Assembly: GCA_030917665.1 (NCBI GenBank) | Contig: JAUPUH010000066.1 | Span: 1-15,871 of the forward strand | From: Patescibacteria group bacterium | Lineage (GTDB): Bacteria; Patescibacteriota; Minisyncoccia; Phycocordibacterales; PALSA-1337 | DNA length: 15,871 bases | Direction of reading: 5' to 3' | Shown: piece after piece, positions 8,129 to 13,123 of the stretch | How positions within the stretch are numbered: the first letter of the stretch is position 1 | Layout of the letters: each line of letters begins with the position of its first letter | The notes under the pieces: model-generated | The model's database searches: none | What the model was told of the DNA's origin: nothing | Seen by the model: only the letters and a program-made list of their open reading frames with translations | Program-made: the position numbers and the translations under genes

Positions 8129-8160
8129 AAATCCCTGAACGTGCGTTGCGTCAGGGATTT
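8129..8160. terminator. Hairpin terminator, probably bidirectional
   Basis: AAATCCCTGA (8129-8138) and TCAGGGATTT (8151-8160) form a perfect 10-bp stem with a 12-nt loop, 42 bp after the histidine kinase stop. A-runs and T-runs at both ends of the stem allow it to end the kinase transcript and also the opposing gene that stops at 8175. Confidence 0.75.
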
Positions 8161-8174
8161 CTGTGGCCCCGAAC

Positions 8175-8426
8175 TTAAAGATCGAGGTCACCTGTTGGTT
8201 GTGAAGCACCTATACCCCAAAGAGGGCGTACGGTTCTCACGGAAGCGGGGCCGCGAACTGGTCTGACATTTTCTTTCCTTGGAATTGCTTGACGCTTACC
8301 AGCGTCTTTTCCGAGCAGAGTTACCACCTGATAGATTTTTCTGCTCTGCACTTGTTCCAAGACCTCAGCCCATAATGTGACTCCAGCTTCCTTCGGATCA
8401 GTAACGAAGAGCAATGATTGTTTCAT
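8175..8426 (-). CDS. Hypothetical 83-aa protein with basic C-terminal tail
   Basis: I do not recognise this gene. The first half, MKQSLLFVTDPKEAG...YQVVTLLGKDAG, looks like a small beta-alpha-beta unit. The second half is rich in Arg, Pro and Val (IPRKENVRPVRG) and ends in an acidic TGDLDL, so it is probably disordered. ATG 8426 is chosen because a consensus promoter lies just upstream at 8452-8480; a longer frame opening at 8486 would run through that promoter. It is bounded by the hairpin at 8129-8160. Spot counts give about 53% G+C, well above most neighbours, which resembles the phosphatase gene at 10779 and may indicate transfer or a different expression class. Its existence as a gene rests on the promoter, terminator and composition, not on homology. 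Confidence 0.6.
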   Translation of the reverse strand: MKQSLLFVTDPKEAGVTLWAEVLEQVQSRKIYQVVTLLGKDAGKRQAIPRKENVRPVRGPASVRTVRPLWGIGASQPTGDLDL

Positions 8427-8451
8427 AGCAGTAGATAACCTTTCGTATACT

Positions 8452-8480
8452 ATTATACACCCATTTGACATTGATGTCAA
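8452..8480 (-). promoter_or_regulatory. Consensus sigma-70-type promoter of the 83-aa gene
   Basis: Read on the minus strand, TTGACA (8480-8475) and TATAAT (8457-8452) are both perfect consensus hexamers with the ideal 17-bp spacing. The predicted transcript starts near 8445 and has a leader of about 19 nt before ATG 8426. It contains GAAAGG as a weak, distant ribosome-binding candidate. Confidence 0.85.
8465..8480. promoter_or_regulatory. Operator-like inverted repeat overlapping the -35 box
   Basis: TTGACAT-TG-ATGTCAA is a perfect 7+7 bp inverted repeat. One arm contains the -35 hexamer of the 83-aa gene promoter, so a dimeric regulator bound here would block RNA polymerase. No cognate regulator gene is visible in the window. 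Confidence 0.45.
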
Positions 8481-8494
8481 TATCAATAAAATCC

Positions 8495-8779
8495 TTATTC
8501 TGTAGCCTTTTTTGATCTGATCTTTGTATAGATATGTTTGAGTGCTAGGGCAACACTAATTACAAAAATAAATAGGAGAATGTAAACCCAAGGGATTGCG
8601 GTAACAAACATTGAATGTGGGTGGAAGGGAGACGTGATTCCATGAAATAGGTCAACTCCCATAAATATAATTCCCCCGACAAAAAGGAAGAGGAATATAA
8701 AAAGTAGGAATACATTTTTCCACCCACCTTTTTCGTGGACGACGAAGAATATACCAAATGGAATAAGCCAGAGTTCCAT
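8495..8779 (-). CDS. Small multi-pass membrane protein (94 aa), phospholipase D-nuclease N-like or unknown
   Basis: This 94-aa protein has three hydrophobic segments, at about 3-14 (short), 22-41 and 61-80. A His-rich loop lies between the last two (DLFHGITSPFHPH), and the C-terminus is basic (KHIYTKIRSKKATE), probably cytoplasmic. It begins 12 bp after the YqeY-like gene on the same strand and so is probably co-transcribed with it. There is no Shine-Dalgarno. No catalytic motif is visible and I do not recognise the family with confidence. The 83-aa gene downstream has its own promoter. Confidence 0.65.
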   Translation of the reverse strand: MELWLIPFGIFFVVHEKGGWKNVFLLFIFLFLFVGGIIFMGVDLFHGITSPFHPHSMFVTAIPWVYILLFIFVISVALALKHIYTKIRSKKATE

Positions 8780-8791
8780 TGATTATTCAGT

Positions 8792-9244
8792 TTACTTAAC
8801 GAGTTCCTCTACAACTGCCTTTACATCTGCACCATCGGCTTTTCCTTTGAGTTCTTTCATAAGCATTCCCATGAATTGTCCGAGTTTCTTTGCGTCAGGC
8901 TTTCCGCCTGCTGCGATTTTTGCTTCAGCAATCTTTTTAATCTCATCTCGACTCATCATTTGAGGAAGGAAAACTTCAAGGATAACGAGTTCAGCTCGTT
9001 CCTTATCTGAAAGATCTTTTCGTCCTCCTTTGTCAAATTGTTCAATAGAGTCTTTATGTTGTTTTACACTTCTTTTAATCAAAGCGAGAGCGCTTTCATC
9101 GTCAATGAAGTTTTCTGCACTGCCTTTTGCTATAAGTTCGTTTGAAAAGAGGGCAGTGAGACCCCGAAGTGTCTCGAGTTTGAGCGCGTCCTTTGCTCGC
9201 ATTGCGTCTATAATCTGTTTTTTGATATTTTCGTGTATGGTCAT
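8792..9244 (-). CDS. yqeY: YqeY/GatB-like protein
   Basis: This 150-aa protein matches the YqeY family, which is homologous to the C-terminal tRNA-binding region of the GatB amidotransferase subunit. It begins MTIHENIKKQIIDAMRAKD, followed by LKLETLRGL, then a helical domain (RSVKQHKDSIEQF) and the conserved DIKKI-type segment. It ends with the small GatB/YqeY helical tail, GQFMGMLMKELKGKADGADV. The length is normal for stand-alone YqeY; cellular function is not established. ATG 9244 gives the family N-terminus; extending the frame upstream to 9613 would run antisense through rmuC and is rejected. It is divergent from rmuC with only 21 bp between start codons, and is followed 12 bp later by the 94-aa membrane protein. 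Confidence 0.9.
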   Translation of the reverse strand: MTIHENIKKQIIDAMRAKDALKLETLRGLTALFSNELIAKGSAENFIDDESALALIKRSVKQHKDSIEQFDKGGRKDLSDKERAELVILEVFLPQMMSRDEIKKIAEAKIAAGGKPDAKKLGQFMGMLMKELKGKADGADVKAVVEELVK

Positions 9245-9252
9245 ATGTCGGG

Positions 9253-9259
9253 TATAATA
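9253..9259. promoter_or_regulatory. Shared symmetric -10 of the divergent yqeY and rmuC genes
   Basis: The 7-bp sequence TATAATA gives TATAAT on the plus strand (9253-9258), ending 7 nt before the rmuC ATG at 9266. It gives TATTAT on the minus strand (9259-9254), ending 9 nt before the yqeY ATG at 9244. With only 21 bp between the two start codons, both transcripts should begin at or within a few bases of their start codons. No good -35 is seen for either direction. Confidence 0.6.
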
Positions 9260-9265
9260 GCATAT

Positions 9266-10327
9266 ATGAATCCACTTATCATCACCCTGATCGCCATCAT
9301 TATTGTTGCTATTTTCATTATCGTGATGCTTATAGCACGCCGTCCTCAGCCTCTTGAGCCTGAAAAAAAGGATGATATTGGCCTTAAGCTCATTCTTGAA
9401 CAGATCAATGAACTCAATAGGACGGTTGATACAAAGATAGGAGAAAGCGCTCGGCATATGCGCGAGTCCATGCAATCTCAGCTTTCTGAGTCTACAAAGA
9501 TGATTCGAGATGTGACGGCTGGTTTGACCAAACTCGATGAGACGAACCGGCAGGTGGTTTCTTTTGCTGATCAACTTCAGTCTTTGCAGGATATTTTGAA
9601 AAATCCAAAGCATCGAGGAATCCTCGGTGAGTATTACCTTGAAACATTACTCCAGAATGTTCTTGCACCGACTCAGTACAAGATGCAGTATGCATTTGCC
9701 AATGGTGAGATCGTCGATGCAGCTGTTTTTGTAAAAGAAAAGATTATCCCGATCGATTCGAAGTTTTCTCTTGAGAATTACAACAAGCTCGCAGAAGAAA
9801 GAAATCCTGTCGAAAAGGAAAAGCTTGAAAAAGCTTTTGTGAACGATCTCAAGCTCCGTATCCAAGAGACGGCAAAGTATGTTCGCCCGTCAGAAGGCAC
9901 TATGGACTTTGCTTTCATGTTCATTCCTCATGAGGCAATCTATTATGATCTTTTGGTCAACAAGATTGGGGCAGTTACAGAGGAAACAGATAACCTTATT
10001 CAAAGGGCGGCCCAGAAGTACAAGGTTATCATCGTCTCACCGACCTCTTTCTTGGCCTATTTGCAAACGGTTTTGCAGGGCTTGAAAGCTCTTCAGATCG
10101 AGGAAACGGCAAAGGACATTATAAAGAGGGTAGAAGACCTTGGAAATCACCTCAAAAAGTATGAGGATTACCATATGAAGCTTGGGGCTTCGCTTTCGAC
10201 CGTTGTAAACCACTACAATAACTCTGGAAAGGAGCTTAAGAAGGTAGATAAGGATATTTTGAGGATTACAGGGGAGAATCCAGGCCTAGAGACGGGGGTT
10301 ATTGACCATCCAGAAGAGATAGTGTAG
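9266..10327 (+). CDS. rmuC: RmuC-family DNA recombination protein
   Basis: This 353-aa membrane-anchored RmuC has an N-terminal transmembrane helix (residues 4-24). A charged, partly coiled-coil region follows (35-110), then the RmuC nuclease-like domain (about 113-320). Conserved motifs are RGILGEYYLETLL (117-129), the D151 segment IVDAAV, and IDSKFSLENY (163-172), giving an E...D...DxK arrangement typical of a PD-(D/E)XK fold. RmuC limits inversion at short inverted repeats in E. coli; here it probably acts in genome maintenance near the membrane. ATG 9266 is chosen over the upstream ATG 9233 because it yields a clean signal-anchor start, and TATAAT lies at 9253-9258, inside the longer version. 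rplU starts 12 bp downstream. Confidence 0.93.
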   Translation: MNPLIITLIAIIIVAIFIIVMLIARRPQPLEPEKKDDIGLKLILEQINELNRTVDTKIGESARHMRESMQSQLSESTKMIRDVTAGLTKLDETNRQVVSFADQLQSLQDILKNPKHRGILGEYYLETLLQNVLAPTQYKMQYAFANGEIVDAAVFVKEKIIPIDSKFSLENYNKLAEERNPVEKEKLEKAFVNDLKLRIQETAKYVRPSEGTMDFAFMFIPHEAIYYDLLVNKIGAVTEETDNLIQRAAQKYKVIIVSPTSFLAYLQTVLQGLKALQIEETAKDIIKRVEDLGNHLKKYEDYHMKLGASLSTVVNHYNNSGKELKKVDKDILRITGENPGLETGVIDHPEEIV

Positions 10328-10333
10328 TATAAC
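10302..10333 (+). promoter_or_regulatory. Predicted promoter of rplU
   Basis: TTGACC (10302-10307, within the end of rmuC) is 17 bp from TAGTAT (10325-10330); an overlapping alternative -10, TATAAC, spans 10328-10333. Either ends 6-9 nt before the rplU ATG, which predicts a leaderless or nearly leaderless message. Confidence 0.5.
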
Positions 10334-10339
10334 CTAACT

Positions 10340-10660
10340 ATGACAGAATTCGCAGTTATACAAACAGGGGGCAAGCAATATAAGGTCAAAGCAGGGGATG
10401 AGATCAAGATTGAGAAGATCCTCGGCGACCACAAAGAAGGCGACAAGATCGTTTTCGATAAGGTATTGCTCGTAGATAACGGTTCTGACACTACTATCGG
10501 TACTCCCTACATCTCAGCTGCGAAAGTTACTGCAACTATCACAAAGATCGGACGACTTCCAAAGATCGACGTCATCAAGTACAAGCAGAAGAGCAAGTAC
10601 TTCAAGAAAAACGGCCACCGACAGCCATACTTTCAGGTAAAGATTGAGGGATTGAAATAA
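10340..10660 (+). CDS. rplU: 50S ribosomal protein L21
   Basis: This 106-aa protein is a full-length bL21, a component of the large ribosomal subunit that binds 23S rRNA. It begins with the family start MTEFAVIQTGGKQYKV and GDEIKIEKI. It carries TPYISAAKVTATI and the conserved basic C-terminal stretch KIDVIKYKQKSKYFKKNGHR that contacts rRNA, followed by QPYFQVKIEGL. In most bacteria rplU is followed by rpmA (L27); here a terminator follows directly and no rpmA is present. The gene begins 12 bp after rmuC with a promoter overlapping the rmuC stop codon. Confidence 0.98.
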   Translation: MTEFAVIQTGGKQYKVKAGDEIKIEKILGDHKEGDKIVFDKVLLVDNGSDTTIGTPYISAAKVTATITKIGRLPKIDVIKYKQKSKYFKKNGHRQPYFQVKIEGLK

Positions 10661-10668
10661 GAGAAAGA

Positions 10669-10693
10669 AACGACCCGAGAGGGTTGTTTTTTT
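10669..10693 (+). terminator. Intrinsic terminator after rplU
   Basis: AACGACCC (10669-10676), loop GAGA, and GGGTTGTT (10681-10688) form a tight hairpin with one G-U pair. A run of seven T (10687-10693) begins within the 3' arm and continues past it. This is the strongest terminator in the window. Confidence 0.92.
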
Positions 10694-10705
10694 GTGGCTG
10701 AATTA

Positions 10706-10734
10706 TTGACTTCATACTATATATATGTTATAAT
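10706..10734 (+). promoter_or_regulatory. Consensus promoter of the histidine phosphatase gene
   Basis: TTGACT (10706-10711) and TATAAT (10729-10734) are separated by exactly 17 bp. Transcription should start near 10741, giving a leader of about 38 nt that is CA-rich, poor in G, and has no Shine-Dalgarno. Confidence 0.88.
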
Positions 10735-10749
10735 CCTCTCAGGCAGCTA

Positions 10750-10776
10750 AACAATCACAACACAACTCCTGATTAC
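10750..10776 (+). repeat. Dyad element, leader copy (pairs with 11449-11475)
   Basis: AACAATCAC-N11-TGATTAC lies in the untranslated leader of the phosphatase gene, ending 2 nt before the ATG. It matches the trailer copy at about 20 of 27 positions with identical spacing. The ends form a 5-bp inverted repeat, AATCA/TGATT. Confidence 0.6.
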
Positions 10777-10778
10777 GA

Positions 10779-11450
10779 ATGAAAAACAAAAAAGCAACGG
10801 TACTGTTCCTGCGACATGGCAAAACCAAGTACACGGGCCAGTTTCCAGACCTTACACCGGAAGGCGAAAAGGAAATCCAGTTGGCTGCAGACGAGATCGT
10901 AAAAATCGTCGGTGGCAGCACGGATATCCGCATGGTAAGTTCTACGGCACCGCGAGCGCTTGGATCAGCTTCAATCATTGCTCACGCTATCGGATATCCA
11001 ATGGCAAGCGTTAAACACGAAGAAGCAATTCGGTGCATGGACTTCTACGACGCGGAAGGAGCTCAAAAGCTTTGGTCAATGTTCGGCACCGCCCGTAATG
11101 TTGACCGGGCCTATGAAGAAGACGAGCGCTTTGAAGATGGTCTGGTCGTCGAGAAGCGTTCCGCTATTCAGCGCCGATTCATGGGATATCTCGGTAAGTT
11201 GACCGAGCAGTTCCGTAACGGAGAACTTCATGAGATTACGATCAACACATGTCACTACGAAGTCCTTTGGAGACTGGCAATGTTGATTGATCCGGGCGAG
11301 CCCCTCATTCATGGCGAAATCATCCGAGTGGATATGTCGTTGAGTGGTCCAGCCGAAAATGTGGTACTGGAGTGCACGTTTCGCGATAAGATGCAGAAAT
11401 TCGCGATTCAAACTCCTACTGACGCATTCGCTGCTCAGTTTGATAACTAA
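10779..11450 (+). CDS. Histidine phosphatase (phosphoglycerate mutase-like) superfamily protein
   Basis: This 223-aa cytoplasmic protein begins with the branch-1 histidine phosphatase signature FLRHGKT, with His13 as the predicted phospho-acceptor and Arg12 beside it. LTPEGEKEIQLAADEI (25-40) matches the usual 'LT..G..QA' helix. SSTAPRALGSA (54-64) supplies Arg59, and His159 in TCHYEVLWRL is the second catalytic His. All four core positions are therefore plausible, but the substrate cannot be predicted. The middle (95-130) is acidic and unusual for the family. Spot counts give about 53% G+C, against roughly 35% in the next gene, suggesting transfer or a distinct expression class. It is monocistronic, with its own consensus promoter, 38-nt leader and terminator. 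Matching dyad elements flank it in leader and trailer. Confidence 0.85.
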   Translation: MKNKKATVLFLRHGKTKYTGQFPDLTPEGEKEIQLAADEIVKIVGGSTDIRMVSSTAPRALGSASIIAHAIGYPMASVKHEEAIRCMDFYDAEGAQKLWSMFGTARNVDRAYEEDERFEDGLVVEKRSAIQRRFMGYLGKLTEQFRNGELHEITINTCHYEVLWRLAMLIDPGEPLIHGEIIRVDMSLSGPAENVVLECTFRDKMQKFAIQTPTDAFAAQFDN

Positions 11451-11475
11451 CAATCACTAACCAATACGTGATTAC
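11449..11475 (+). repeat. Dyad element, trailer copy (pairs with 10750-10776)
   Basis: AACAATCAC-N11-TGATTAC starts on the last base or two of the phosphatase stop codon. AATCAC (11452-11457) and GTGATT (11468-11473) are a perfect 6-bp inverted repeat with a 10-nt loop. It lies before the terminator, so it would be in the same transcript as the leader copy. Confidence 0.6.
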
Positions 11476-11487
11476 AATAATAACCCT

Positions 11488-11516
11488 AGGGCCCCGTCGC
11501 AAGATTGGGCCCTTTA
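11488..11516 (+). terminator. Probable terminator after the phosphatase gene
   Basis: AGGGCCC (11488-11494) and GGGCCCT (11507-11513) form a GC-rich 7-bp stem with a 12-nt loop, followed by a short T-rich tract (TTTAACTTTTC). The T tract is interrupted, so termination may be partial. Confidence 0.7.
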
Positions 11517-11540
11517 ACTTTTCATTAATAATGCTATGAT
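11513..11540 (+). promoter_or_regulatory. Predicted promoter of the APH-like kinase gene
   Basis: TTTAAC (11513-11518), 16 bp, then TATGAT (11535-11540). The -10 ends 6 nt before ATG 11547, which predicts a leaderless message. The -35 is weak and overlaps the end of the preceding terminator. Confidence 0.45.
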
Positions 11541-11546
11541 TTGCAA

Positions 11547-12518
11547 ATGCTACGACTTAGTGATGAACTAGAAAAAGGAACCTTTGGAAATCTCGGCAAG
11601 CCTAAGCGCATTGTCGATACACTCCTCTCGAAGCTTTTTTTCTTTGATAAAGATGTTTACAAAGTCTATAAACATAGAGTGTCTTCTTTTGGCGATTTCA
11701 ATGATAACCGATTCAGACATGAGTTTTATCATGATGATTTTGCTTGGAATAACACGATGACCCCTGCTATATATACTAAACTTTGTTACGTCAGAGAAAA
11801 TAATGGGTTCATTGAAGAATGTACACATGATCAATCAACTGATTATTATATTCTTATGAAGAAAATTGATGATTCCCACACCCTTTTAAATCTCTTGAGG
11901 CAAAAAGCTGTTACACATGCTGACCTAGAAAAAATAACCACTGAAATGCTTAAGCGTATTGAAAAGCTAACTGAAATCAAAAAAAGTGATTTTATGGATT
12001 TGTTTGATACTCAATATGTCGAACTTGATCTTGAGTATATCGAAACACTGCGAGACTGGATGTATATGGCTCCTGAAGTAATTTCAAAAGAAAATGCTGA
12101 TGCAATGATGGAAAAGCTTAAATCATTTATAAACACGTACCAAGGATTTAAGGATTTTGATCATTCGCACTACATTGCTTCGATTGATAATCATTGTGGA
12201 AATATTTTATATCAGGATAAAGAAGTCAATTTCATTGATTCAATGCCGCCGATGAGGATTTGGAGAGTCCAGAATCATTTGTATCCTGTCAGTCGTCCTG
12301 CAACCGAAGTTGAGCTTTTTATGGGAAAAGAATTTGCGGATACTATGTATTCTGCTTTCGAAAAGGTGAGAGGAATAAAAGTTGATCCGAAAATGCGAGC
12401 CTATCTCCAAACTGTGGCCGCTCTCATTCAAGCACCTTATATGTATGTTTCAAGTGATATTGAACTTGCTGGAAAATTTTGGAAATTAGCACAAGAGAAA
12501 TCAACAGAACTTAACTAG
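11547..12518 (+). CDS. COG2187-like / aminoglycoside-phosphotransferase-fold kinase, divergent
   Basis: This 323-aa protein resembles COG2187-type kinase-like proteins. FFFDKDVYKVYKHRVSSFGDF (31-51) resembles the N-terminal strand region with a candidate ATP-binding Lys (Lys39 or Lys42). RFRHEFYHDDFAWNNTMTPAIY (55-76) fits the 'R...C.EE..LN..L.P..Y' pattern. The catalytic loop reads SIDNHCGNILY (212-222), with Asp214 and Asn219 at the spacing of the APH/Brenner loop HGDxHxGN, but the leading His is Ser. NFIDS (228-232) gives the metal-binding Asp231. It could be an active small-molecule kinase or a pseudokinase. ATG 11547 is chosen over an upstream in-frame TTG at 11541, because TATGAT ends 6 nt before the ATG. 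Its stop codon overlaps that of recR in the shared tetranucleotide CTAG. Confidence 0.65.
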   Translation: MLRLSDELEKGTFGNLGKPKRIVDTLLSKLFFFDKDVYKVYKHRVSSFGDFNDNRFRHEFYHDDFAWNNTMTPAIYTKLCYVRENNGFIEECTHDQSTDYYILMKKIDDSHTLLNLLRQKAVTHADLEKITTEMLKRIEKLTEIKKSDFMDLFDTQYVELDLEYIETLRDWMYMAPEVISKENADAMMEKLKSFINTYQGFKDFDHSHYIASIDNHCGNILYQDKEVNFIDSMPPMRIWRVQNHLYPVSRPATEVELFMGKEFADTMYSAFEKVRGIKVDPKMRAYLQTVAALIQAPYMYVSSDIELAGKFWKLAQEKSTELN

Positions 12519-13123
12519 ATTTTCTCCCTATTTTTCAACGCATTTTTGAGTGTATCAGTATCAGAATATTCAAGCTCAGAACCAGTGGAAAGGCCACGGC
12601 CAAGGACTGATATAGTGAATTCTGAGGTAGGGAATCGGTCTTTCAAATATGAACGGATAAAGTCAGCGGTGTGTTCGCCTTCGGCATTTGCGTTCAAAGA
12701 GAGGATGATTTCTTTGTACTGATTTTTCTTGATCTTTTCTGAAAGCTCTTTGAGACGGACTTTTTTCTCGGGTTCTTTGTCTAAGATTGGAATAGTTCCA
12801 CCGAGGACAAAATAGAAGCCGTTGTAGACTTTGCTTTTCTCGATTGCTTCGAAGTCGACGTCGCGTGAGACGATCATGAGCTGGCTTGCGTCTCGAGAAG
12901 TGTTTGAACAGACAGGGCACATCGTAGTTTTGCCATCTTGATAGAAACGGAAACATGACGAGCATATACGAATGCTTTTTTTAATATCTAAAATAAGTCG
13001 AGACATGTCCTCGAGCTGGCTTGAGTTGCGGGTCAGGAGAAAGTATACGAAACGGCGTGCTTGCCGAGGACCGATACCCGGAAATTCTCTGAAGTATTCT
13101 GTTAGTTTAGAAATCGGATCCAT
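12515..13123 (-). CDS. recR: Recombination mediator protein RecR
   Basis: This 202-aa RecR is of normal length and acts with RecO and RecF in loading RecA onto gapped DNA. The helix-hairpin-helix motif FPGIGPRQARR lies at 14-24. The C4 zinc finger is intact, with Cys54, Cys57, Cys69 and Cys72. A TOPRIM-like domain follows (82-165), and the C-terminal GRGLSTGSELEYSD (175-188) matches RecR's 'ARGLPVGGDLEYAD'. The TOPRIM start reads LMIVSRDVDFEAIE, whereas the usual acidic residue after 'VV' is Ser here. It overlaps the dnaB stop by 17 nt and is probably translationally coupled to dnaB. It is convergent with the kinase gene, sharing CTAG at 12515-12518 for both stop codons. Confidence 0.96.
   Translation of the reverse strand: MDPISKLTEYFREFPGIGPRQARRFVYFLLTRNSSQLEDMSRLILDIKKSIRICSSCFRFYQDGKTTMCPVCSNTSRDASQLMIVSRDVDFEAIEKSKVYNGFYFVLGGTIPILDKEPEKKVRLKELSEKIKKNQYKEIILSLNANAEGEHTADFIRSYLKDRFPTSEFTISVLGRGLSTGSELEYSDTDTLKNALKNREKI

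Noticed and set aside
9245..9613. Upstream extension of the YqeY-like gene to 9613
   Set aside because: It runs antisense through the 5' part of rmuC, and the YqeY family start is at 9244.
11076..11453. 125-codon open frame antisense to the histidine phosphatase
   Set aside because: The plus-strand gene has catalytic motifs, promoter and terminator; the antisense frame has none.
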